Shown: piece by piece, positions 1-6,455 of the stretch
How the letters are laid out: each line of letters opens with the position of its first letter
Position numbering within the stretch: the stretch's first letter is position 1
From: an uncultured bacterium
GTDB taxonomy: Bacteria; Patescibacteriota; Dojkabacteria; B142; OLB20
Length of the DNA: 11,054 bases
Assembly: GCA_937889205.1 (NCBI GenBank)
Contig: CALARN010000053.1
Coordinates: forward strand, 1 to 11,054
Direction: 5' to 3'
Translations under genes and position numbers: made by a program
The notes under the pieces: model-generated
Databases searched by the model: none
Told to the model about the DNA's origin: nothing
What the model saw: the letters and a program-made list of their open reading frames with translations, nothing else

Positions 1-738
1 AAATTATTTGAAATCGGTGAAAAGAACCTTACTTTTGTAGAGGCATTAAAAAAGGTAGATGATGTGTTGGCACAAGCAGTTAAAAGTATTTCACAGCTAA
101 TTACTCAAACCGGATTGATCAACTTAGATTTTCAAGATGTAAGAACAATTATGGCCAATGCAGGTACTGCACTTATGGGTATTGGTGAAGCTGACGGTGA
201 AGATAGGGCAAGTATTGCAACAAAAGCTGCAATTCAAAGTCCTTTATTAGAATTCTCAATCAGTGGCGCTAAAGGTGTCATCTTTAATATTGCAGGCGGA
301 CAAGACTTAGGAATACAAGAAGTGGGCGATGCTGCTAGAGTAATTCAAGAGGAAGTCTCTCCTGAATGTAATGTAGTCTTTGGTGCAAGCATTGATGAAG
401 AGCTGGGCGACAAAGTCAAAGTGACAGTCATTGCAACTGGGTTTGATCCTGAACATGTGGCTCATGTGCTTTCAAGTTCTGGTGAAAATCAATTTACATC
501 CAACGCTCAACCAAGAAGCATAAATTCACCCTCAATTGGTCAAACATTGCCCAGAGCTCCACAGCCCGTAGCTAGACAACGCGAGAGTCTATATGAACAA
601 GAATCATATGAGCAAGAAGAGGTGCAGATGCCACAACCTAAGGCGGAACCCAAAAGGAAGAGTATTTTTGACAACGATATTGATGATGATGACTATGAAA
701 CACCTGCTTATTTAAGAAATAAACGCAAAGAGTACTAA
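1..738 (+). CDS. ftsZ: Cell division protein FtsZ, C-terminal part (5' end outside window)
   Basis: This is the tubulin-like GTPase that polymerises into the division ring at midcell. Reading frame 1 is open from the first base, giving 245 residues, so the GTG at 64 is internal and not the start. The visible part begins just before the T7 loop. Window residues 41-46 carry the N-x-D-x-x-D motif (N41, D43, D46), whose acidic residues complete the GTPase site of the neighbouring subunit, followed by VRTIM and the GEDRA segment. The activation-like C-terminal subdomain (SPLLE, GAKGV, VTVIATGF) is intact. A short Gln/Glu/Pro-rich linker of about 60 residues follows, then an acidic DDDD patch and the conserved C-terminal peptide ETPAYLR (about 233-239) with a basic tail, the usual docking site for FtsA/SepF-type tethers. 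The N-terminal nucleotide-binding half lies upstream. The gene is closed by a strong terminator. Confidence 0.97.
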   Translation, partial: KLFEIGEKNLTFVEALKKVDDVLAQAVKSISQLITQTGLINLDFQDVRTIMANAGTALMGIGEADGEDRASIATKAAIQSPLLEFSISGAKGVIFNIAGGQDLGIQEVGDAARVIQEEVSPECNVVFGASIDEELGDKVKVTVIATGFDPEHVAHVLSSSGENQFTSNAQPRSINSPSIGQTLPRAPQPVARQRESLYEQESYEQEEVQMPQPKAEPKRKSIFDNDIDDDDYETPAYLRNKRKEY

Positions 739-752
739 GTAGTTAAAAATAT

Positions 753-783
753 AGGCGTCGTATTATTACGACGCCTTTTTATT
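753..783 (+). terminator. Intrinsic terminator after ftsZ
   Basis: A perfect 10-bp inverted repeat (AGGCGTCGTA at 753-762, TACGACGCCT at 767-776) with a 4-nt loop is followed directly by a T-rich tract (776-783). It lies 15 nt after the ftsZ stop codon and should end the ftsZ transcript. Confidence 0.93.
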
Positions 784-810
784 GCTTCAGACTTCGAAAA
801 TATCTATACT
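782..810 (+). promoter_or_regulatory. Candidate sigma70-type promoter for the 851-5311 unit
   Basis: TTGCTT (782-787) and TATACT (805-810) are separated by exactly 17 bp. The -10 matches consensus at 5 of 6 positions and the -35 at 3 of 6. The predicted start near 817 leaves a leader of about 34 nt before the TTG at 851. The -35 begins inside the T-tract of the ftsZ terminator. A TTGACA at 824-829 has no matching -10 and is probably chance. Confidence 0.6.
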
Positions 811-850
811 ATACCTAATAATTTTGACATATTAACAAGTCTTTAAAGGG

Positions 851-3800
851 TTGCTATTAAAGAATAAATTAACAAATGCATGGCTAATTATTTATAGCTT
901 ATTATTTATGCTATTGTTGATTTTTTTTGCCTTTACAATACCCCAAAATGTCAGGGCGATTTCATTAATATCTTCTTCTAATTCTTCATTGGGAGGTGAT
1001 GTATCATCTAAGACGTGGCAACATACCAGCTCAGGTATAAATCGATTATTAGTAGTTGGCGTTGGATGTAGAAGCTATGCATCTGTAAGCTCGGTTACCA
1101 TAAGTGGCTCAGGTTTTAGCACAATGAATCTAACTAGAGCAGTTGAGAGAAGTGCCGGTTCAGGTAATTTTGCTCGTTCTGAAATATGGTATTTAGTGAA
1201 TCCACCAGTAGGTGTTCTTGATGTAACTGTTACTTTATCAACATCCGATTGGCCATCTGCAGTTGCAGTTTCGTTTTCGGGTGTTAATCAAGCTACTCCG
1301 ATTAGAGCAAATTCTAATGATTACAATACAGGTGTAAATACTACAACAGCTTCTTTAACAATTAATCCGACAGCAGTAAATGATTTGGCTTTAGTAAACT
1401 TAAGTTATTGGAATTTCTCAAGTTTTGGTTCAGTGGGTAGTGGGCAGACATTTATTAGGGGCGCAACTGTAGATGATGCATGGAGAACTGCCATAAGTAC
1501 TAAACCTGCAGTGGGTGCTACTACTGCGATGAGCTGGACTATCACAGCCAGGGGGGAGGGATGGGCAATGACGGGTATTTCTATGGTACCGACTGCTGAT
1601 TATACTGCTCCTGTTATTTCGAATGTTGAGCCTGCTAGTAGTAGTTTTATCAATACACCTACGGTTAGCTATACTTTATCAGAGAATGCGTCTAGTGCGA
1701 GTATAACCTTTACCACAGCAAGTCCAGCTTCACAGGTTATTTGCAATTTACAAGGTTCTGCACTCGACGCTGGGGCGCACACAAATCTACTACTTACAAC
1801 TGGAGCGAATGCGTGTGCTTCATTTTCATCTTTATATTCAAACTCTGTTTATTCGATTACTTTCAATGCAACAGACACATCAGGTAATGTAGGCTCTCCG
1901 GTAACTATTACTGGTGTTACTTATGATAGTACTGCTCCAATTATTACTATTAATAATCCTGATTCATCTGTAGCAGAAACGAAAACAATTACAGCATCAA
2001 CAAATGAAGGCGTATTAACAATGGCTGTAAATGCTCCTAATATATCTATTTGTAATTCATCGTTAACATTTATTCCTTATGCTTCGATAACCTTTACTGA
2101 AGAATCAGATAATAATAGAACAGTCTGTTATCGAGCTGTTGATACTGCTGGCAATATTACTTACAGTATTTCTAATCCTATAAGTGGAATTACTTTACCT
2201 CAAGCAAATGCAGCGCCAATAGTATTAGATATTGATTTTAATGAGGGTGATGATATTAATTTGGTTGCTGGTGGGGCAGTAGCAGTATCTGTTAGCGCTA
2301 AAGTATATGATGAAGACGGCTATTTAGATATTGATACTGTGACAGCAAAGATTTATCGTTCTGGTGTTAGTGGTGCTCAAAATTGTGTTGAGAATATTAA
2401 TAATTGTTATAACGCTGTATGCCAATTGAGTAATTGTTCTGGGAATCTTTGCGATGTTGTGTGTAGTACAGATCTTCTTTTCACTGCTGAACATACTGTT
2501 TTTGGTGGACCTTATGTAGATGAGTATTGGTTGGCCAGTATCGAAGCCACAGATATTGCGGTAGAATCGGGAGAAGGCACTAGTATTGAAAATGCGGTCG
2601 AGGTAAATTCTTTGTTGGCAATTGAAATTAACCCTGAAGAAATTGATTATGGACTGCTAAATCAAAACGAAAACACTGGGGCAGTAAATCAAGTCGTTAC
2701 TTTGACTAATATTGGTAACAGGGCAGCTGCACTAGAACTTTCGGGCACCAATGCTTGTAGAGATATTGATCCGGATTGCTTAGGTGGTGCTAATGCTGTT
2801 ATTTTGCCAAATAATCATAAATACTTAAGTATACCTTTTACATACAGTCTCTCTGGAGTTCCTCTAACAAGCGTTGCGAGTGGCTATGCAAGTATAAATA
2901 TTGCAAAGCCAACATCTAACCCTTCAACAGCTGAGGAAGATATTTACTGGGGACTTGCTATTCCTGCCGGACAACTATCTGGGACATATTCAAGTGAGAT
3001 AGACATAGTGGCAATTGAAGCATTAGCTTGTGGATATGAGCAATGTAATTCTAGTGCTGATTGCGGTGGGGCAGCATGCAACACTTATTATCGTGATGCT
3101 GATGCCGATAGCTTTGGGAATGCACTATGTAGCATTAAAGCTTGCGGTACAAATCCACCTATTGGATATATAGTTGACGATACTGATGCAGATGATGCCC
3201 AACATTGTCCAAATTCTGGGTATAATCCCCCTGGGACATGTCTTAAGTGTGTTGATGGTGCTTATGCAATACAAATTAATACTGAAGATGTTTTTGAAGA
3301 ATGCAACTTGGGAGATGACGGTGAGAATGCCTCTTGTAATGCTCCTTCATGTAGTGGTGTATCGGCAAGTTGCTCAGTGGTTGCCGCTGCTACTGTATGT
3401 AGAACTGCTAAATCGGTTTGTGATATTGAAGAATCATGTGATGGTATTAGCTCAATATGTCCAAGTGATCAAGTCCAGGCAGAAAGCTATGATATCTCAG
3501 CAACAACTAATTGTGCAAAATGTAACGGAGTAGATAATATACCTGTTCCTCAGATCTCGGGCGAAGATTTATGGAGTGAATGTGCAAGCTTTAGCTGTGC
3601 ATCAAATATTTGGGGATGGGGTAGCACATTACCGAATTCATGTAGAGTAGCAAGCTCTAATACTTCAACTAATGGAATGTGTAATGGAGCCGGCTCTTGT
3701 TTTTCGGGCCTTGCAACGCAATGTGTAGAGGGATCGCAATCTGGTACAGCTGCTTGTGGCTCTAGTGCCTGTCAGCGACCCGGTGTATGCAGCCAAGGAA

Positions 3801-4462
3801 CAACGCCAACATCCACTTACGATACTGTTGCCGAGGTGTGTTATACAGACGGGGGACAGCATAACTGCAGTACAAATTATGGTTGTGATGCTACAGGTAC
3901 ATGTGTATTACAATGCTCAATGGATGGAGTATCTTGTTCAATAGGTACGGATTGTTGTAGTGGTACTTGTAGCACATATTATACTGATGCAGATGGTGAT
4001 CGATACAGGCCAAGTGGATACTCAACGATTCAAAGATGTGGTACAGCAGCAATTACTGGATATGTAAGTAGTAGTCAAGTTTTAGCAGGGACAGATTGCT
4101 GTGATAGTGATAACGCCGCGTTCCCAGGGCAAACAACTTATCAAACTAGAAATACGAATTGTGGTGGTAGCGACTTTAATTGTAGTGGTTCAACAACTTA
4201 TGGCGACAGTAGTTGTAGGTCTGTAGATCTCGGTACGTTCTTGCAGAATAGTCCTCGCTATGATTGTACTATGGATAGTTGCAATTCATACCCAACTCGC
4301 AATTGGTACTCTAGTTGCTCTCTTGGTTCAATGGTTACAACTTGTGGCGGTTCTGGATCGACAGAGTGTGGATATGGCTATAATGCTGGTTGCCCAGGCC
4401 CATGTGGTTCAAATAACCAGCAAGCATACCACGATGTTCCTTGTCAGCAATCTTGTTTATAG
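851..4462 (+). CDS. Large secreted Cys-rich surface protein with Ig-like, MopE-type and disintegrin-like segments
   Basis: This is a 1203-residue exported protein of unknown function. Residues 1-36 form a long signal peptide (lysines at 4 and 6, hydrophobic core 11-30, possible cleavage after VRA). Residues 40-248 look like a beta-sandwich domain. Two Ig-like modules follow at about 252-360 and 361-448, each with a D-T-x-G-N motif. Another beta-rich domain sits at about 588-722. From 727 to the end there are about 52 cysteines in 477 residues. This part holds two MopE-like Asp-rich metal-binding repeats (about 745-785 and 1042-1092), each preceded by a small cysteine knot-like stretch, and a disintegrin-like motif (850-871). 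There is no C-terminal membrane segment or LPXTG motif, so it is probably released or held non-covalently. The TTG at 851 is chosen because it gives the signal peptide a basic start; an in-frame stop lies just upstream at 833. An AAAGGG directly abuts the start, too close for a normal ribosome site. A host- or surface-adhesion role is inference only. Confidence 0.85.
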   Translation: MLLKNKLTNAWLIIYSLLFMLLLIFFAFTIPQNVRAISLISSSNSSLGGDVSSKTWQHTSSGINRLLVVGVGCRSYASVSSVTISGSGFSTMNLTRAVERSAGSGNFARSEIWYLVNPPVGVLDVTVTLSTSDWPSAVAVSFSGVNQATPIRANSNDYNTGVNTTTASLTINPTAVNDLALVNLSYWNFSSFGSVGSGQTFIRGATVDDAWRTAISTKPAVGATTAMSWTITARGEGWAMTGISMVPTADYTAPVISNVEPASSSFINTPTVSYTLSENASSASITFTTASPASQVICNLQGSALDAGAHTNLLLTTGANACASFSSLYSNSVYSITFNATDTSGNVGSPVTITGVTYDSTAPIITINNPDSSVAETKTITASTNEGVLTMAVNAPNISICNSSLTFIPYASITFTEESDNNRTVCYRAVDTAGNITYSISNPISGITLPQANAAPIVLDIDFNEGDDINLVAGGAVAVSVSAKVYDEDGYLDIDTVTAKIYRSGVSGAQNCVENINNCYNAVCQLSNCSGNLCDVVCSTDLLFTAEHTVFGGPYVDEYWLASIEATDIAVESGEGTSIENAVEVNSLLAIEINPEEIDYGLLNQNENTGAVNQVVTLTNIGNRAAALELSGTNACRDIDPDCLGGANAVILPNNHKYLSIPFTYSLSGVPLTSVASGYASINIAKPTSNPSTAEEDIYWGLAIPAGQLSGTYSSEIDIVAIEALACGYEQCNSSADCGGAACNTYYRDADADSFGNALCSIKACGTNPPIGYIVDDTDADDAQHCPNSGYNPPGTCLKCVDGAYAIQINTEDVFEECNLGDDGENASCNAPSCSGVSASCSVVAAATVCRTAKSVCDIEESCDGISSICPSDQVQAESYDISATTNCAKCNGVDNIPVPQISGEDLWSECASFSCASNIWGWGSTLPNSCRVASSNTSTNGMCNGAGSCFSGLATQCVEGSQSGTAACGSSACQRPGVCSQGTTPTSTYDTVAEVCYTDGGQHNCSTNYGCDATGTCVLQCSMDGVSCSIGTDCCSGTCSTYYTDADGDRYRPSGYSTIQRCGTAAITGYVSSSQVLAGTDCCDSDNAAFPGQTTYQTRNTNCGGSDFNCSGSTTYGDSSCRSVDLGTFLQNSPRYDCTMDSCNSYPTRNWYSSCSLGSMVTTCGGSGSTECGYGYNAGCPGPCGSNNQQAYHDVPCQQSCL
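3083..3205 (+). repeat. MopE-type Asp-rich repeat, copy 1 (within the 851-4462 gene)
   Basis: It encodes residues about 745-785: TYYRDADADSFG, then two cysteines (760, 765), then IGYIVDDTDADD. The order YY-x-DAD-x-D, Cys-x4-Cys, GY, D-x-D-DD is that of the putative metal-binding repeat found in MopE-like secreted proteins. The acidic residues suggest calcium or another divalent metal. The DCD usually seen in the second half is DAD here. Confidence 0.65.
3974..4126 (+). repeat. MopE-type Asp-rich repeat, copy 2 (within the 851-4462 gene)
   Basis: It encodes residues about 1042-1092: TYYTDADGDRYR, then a cysteine (1063), GYV, and TDCCDSDNAAFPG. It is closer to the usual form than copy 1 (DADGD, TDCCDSD, and a FPG resembling the terminal PG of the family). 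Both copies follow a short Cys-rich stretch ending in C-x-TYY, so the duplicated unit is a cysteine knot-like piece plus this repeat. Confidence 0.65.
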
Positions 4463-4468
4463 CAAAAC

Positions 4469-5311
4469 ATGAAAATAATATTATTTGCAATTTTATTTTT
4501 CGTACTATTAGCTACTCCCGTTAGTGCGAATATTGGTATCTCACCTTCGTCATATACTAATACCAATTTGCTTTCGGGATCAGTTGTAGCTACCGAGATT
4601 GTATTATCTTTTGACAATGCTGCGGTTAATAGGTTGATAAAGGTAGAAAGGAATCTTGGAGAAATTGATAGTTGGGTTGAACTTAGAGTAGATGATTATG
4701 ATGTTGATAAAGGAGAGAGTAGTAAAAAAGTTAGTTTATTGATTACTGTGCCTGAGGATGTTGACCAGAAAATGTACTTAGGATCACTAATCTTTGTTAT
4801 TACCAACAATGAAGGCAGTCAACAAGGTAATGTATTGCAAACAGGTATTAAATACGATATAAAACTTGGTTTTAGTAATAAAAATACCGGTAATCTAACT
4901 ACAAAATCTATAAAGTTTAAATTACCAGAAGGTGGTGAACAGATTGTATTAAGTAGCAAAATTGAAAACACCAGTAATGCGCCTTTGGGAATGTCAAGAA
5001 TTGAACTAGAGATAAATGATTTACAAGGGAATTTTGTTACAAATCTTATTTCTGATCAAGTTAAAGAGGTTTCCGCTAACAGTGTCGAACTAATTGAAAC
5101 GAGCTTCCAACATGATTTGGAACCCGGAAATTATCTGGTGAATGTTAAGTTTAACAATATGGAGCAGGTTTTTGTTATTGAGAATCAATTGCTAACAATC
5201 AACGATAATAGATCGATGATAGAGGGGCTACCCCTTAAGATTAATTTCTATTTAGTAGCAATTATAATACTGGGTGTGATTGTGGCGCTTAAATTTATTA
5301 AAAAGCGCTAG
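4469..5311 (+). CDS. Membrane-anchored exported protein, two beta-sandwich domains (DUF916/WxL-like)
   Basis: This is a 280-residue protein with a clear signal peptide (1-20, cleavage after VSA), an extracytoplasmic region and one C-terminal membrane helix (about 258-275) ending in a basic KFIKKR tail. The first domain (about 21-135) starts IGISPSSY and contains a long strand-rich stretch ending VPEDVDQKMYLGSLIFV. The second domain (about 140-238) looks like a further Ig-like fold. The layout, meaning an ISPS start, two beta domains, a C-terminal helix and a short basic tail, resembles DUF916-type proteins that partner WxL surface proteins in Gram-positive bacteria, but I cannot confirm the family. 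The ATG lies 6 nt after the upstream stop, so the two genes are almost certainly co-transcribed, and this protein may hold the secreted Cys-rich protein at the membrane (inference). No ribosome binding site is visible. Confidence 0.8.
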   Translation: MKIILFAILFFVLLATPVSANIGISPSSYTNTNLLSGSVVATEIVLSFDNAAVNRLIKVERNLGEIDSWVELRVDDYDVDKGESSKKVSLLITVPEDVDQKMYLGSLIFVITNNEGSQQGNVLQTGIKYDIKLGFSNKNTGNLTTKSIKFKLPEGGEQIVLSSKIENTSNAPLGMSRIELEINDLQGNFVTNLISDQVKEVSANSVELIETSFQHDLEPGNYLVNVKFNNMEQVFVIENQLLTINDNRSMIEGLPLKINFYLVAIIILGVIVALKFIKKR

Positions 5312-6195
5312 TCTAAATTAATTGGATTACCAATAGCAACAAATCTTTGAGCATTGTTCCCATTAGGAAAACAAGTAAACAGTGTAAGAGTCCTTTTATT
5401 AGTAATCCCTGTTATAATTTCAGTTTCATCAGGCTCTACGATTTTACTCTTTGTGATTCGGAAGTCGAAGCGCTTACCATCCATGTTTATTGACACGATA
5501 TCTCCAATTTTAATTTTGTTTAATCTTGAGAATGCTCCGGCGATGTCTTTCGTTCTTTCATAGTAATCGCCAGATGAGCTGTGTCCATAAATAACAATAT
5601 TATTGTTGACAGATGATATCGGTAAACCTGTACCTTGAAAATGAGCCAATGCAGTTTTTAGGGCACTTTGATAACTTTCTTCTCTACTTGAATCAACATT
5701 TGCAGTAACGGGTAGGTTGTTAAGCCCTAATGAAGGGATAGAAATCGTAAATCTTCCCCGATAATCGGCGCTAATGGGATCGGGCTGTAAAATATGCTTT
5801 TCGGCGGCGCTGCTGTTAATGCTCTTAAAGTATTCGCTACCCGGGTTAGATAGATAAAGACTACGCTCAATATACTCACCTTCAACTAATGAAGCCGTGC
5901 CACTTTTGTAATCGCCCCTTGAAAGTTTAATTTGTTGTTCGATTTCGGGCCATACTTGACTGAAAATAATGTTAGCTCCAAAAAGTATTAACAAAAATGG
6001 AATAACAAAACCTGCGACTTTAGAGACTATCAATAAATGGATGATATCGTTTTTGATTCCGGAGAGTAGCTTACCGATTGTTAATTTGTCGTTCTTTGTG
6101 GGTGGTTGCCTAAGTACAATGGTTTCTTGTTCGTAATTTGTAGGATCAACTTGTGGCTCTGGAGTTTGGATTTTGCGATAGCTATAAAGTGCCAT
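5308..6195 (-). CDS. Membrane-anchored sortase (class not resolved; D/E-like)
   Basis: This is a 295-residue cysteine transpeptidase that would cleave a sorting signal and join the protein to the cell wall or another acceptor. The N-terminal 50 residues are cytoplasmic and polar, a membrane helix lies at about 55-79, and the catalytic domain faces outside. The catalytic triad is visible: His205 in VIYGHSS, Cys275 in TLFTC (271-275), and Arg284 in NAQRF. GDIVSINMDGKRFDFRI (231-247) is a typical sortase strand pair. The length and single N-terminal helix fit class D/E-type enzymes; the class was not resolved. The stop codon overlaps the convergent 4469-5311 gene within one CTAG. No protein in this window carries a clear LPXTG-like signal, so the substrate is probably elsewhere. 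The ATG at 6195 is not preceded by a ribosome binding site. Confidence 0.93.
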   Translation of the reverse strand: MALYSYRKIQTPEPQVDPTNYEQETIVLRQPPTKNDKLTIGKLLSGIKNDIIHLLIVSKVAGFVIPFLLILFGANIIFSQVWPEIEQQIKLSRGDYKSGTASLVEGEYIERSLYLSNPGSEYFKSINSSAAEKHILQPDPISADYRGRFTISIPSLGLNNLPVTANVDSSREESYQSALKTALAHFQGTGLPISSVNNNIVIYGHSSSGDYYERTKDIAGAFSRLNKIKIGDIVSINMDGKRFDFRITKSKIVEPDETEIITGITNKRTLTLFTCFPNGNNAQRFVAIGNPINLD

Positions 6196-6222
6196 AAATC
6201 AGTAATATTTAAGTAAAAATGC

Positions 6223-6228
6223 GTTATA
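6223..6228 (-). promoter_or_regulatory. Possible -10 element for the sortase gene
   Basis: On the minus strand TATAAC lies here, about 27 nt before the sortase ATG, giving a predicted leader of about 20 nt. No good -35 is seen 16-18 bp upstream, so this is a weak call. Confidence 0.25.
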
Positions 6229-6277
6229 TAATGGTATCTAGTGCTTTTATTTGTATTTATATTGTGTTATATTTACA

Positions 6278-6397
6278 ATGATTTTGCAACCCCCGGATGC
6301 TCATAATTATGTTGCCATTGAGTGTCTTGGCCTAGAATCAATAACGAGGTCTTATAGAGCAAGAAAACCTCGGAAAAAACTTGCTAAATATATATAA
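6278..6397 (+). CDS. Possible 39-codon small ORF between the sortase and rpoD genes
   Basis: An ATG-to-TAA frame of 39 codons lies in the sortase-rpoD gap. It begins MILQPPDAHNY and ends in a basic stretch (RARKPRKKLAKYI). Its base composition is less AT-rich than the flanking spacer. A TATATT at 6268-6273 sits just upstream and would make the message nearly leaderless, but the -35 is poor. The frame overlaps the -35 of the proposed rpoD promoter (6381). A 6-bp inverted repeat (CGAGGT 6345-6350, ACCTCG 6367-6372) lies inside it. I recognise no family; it may be chance or part of a regulatory leader. Confidence 0.2.
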   Translation: MILQPPDAHNYVAIECLGLESITRSYRARKPRKKLAKYI

Positions 6398-6409
6398 AGA
6401 AGATATCAT
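6381..6409 (+). promoter_or_regulatory. Candidate rpoD promoter
   Basis: TTGCTA (6381-6386) and TATCAT (6404-6409) are separated by 17 bp. The -10 matches consensus at 5 of 6 positions. The predicted start near 6416 leaves a leader of about 40 nt before the ATG at 6456. The TTG of the -35 is in frame with rpoD and could be mistaken for a start codon. Confidence 0.6.
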
Positions 6410-6455
6410 ACAGGCAACAATAGGCAGCTATTTTCATAGTTTATTATTAATCATT

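Noticed and set aside
64..66. GTG as the start of the first gene
   Set aside because: The frame is open to base 1 and the preceding residues match FtsZ, so this is an internal codon.
824..829. TTGACA as a consensus -35 for the 851 gene
   Set aside because: No TATAAT-like box lies 16-18 bp downstream; the promoter at 782-810 is better.
3174..3944. Open frames on both strands inside the Cys-rich gene (3174-3533 +, 3665-3862 -, 3756-3944 +)
   Set aside because: They overlap a strong signal-peptide-bearing gene, have no recognisable features and look like shadows of its codon pattern. The same holds for 4260-4472.
5285..5308. Hairpin at the end of the 4469-5311 gene as a classic intrinsic terminator
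   Set aside because: The stem has only 6 bp with a 12-nt loop and no T-tract on either strand.
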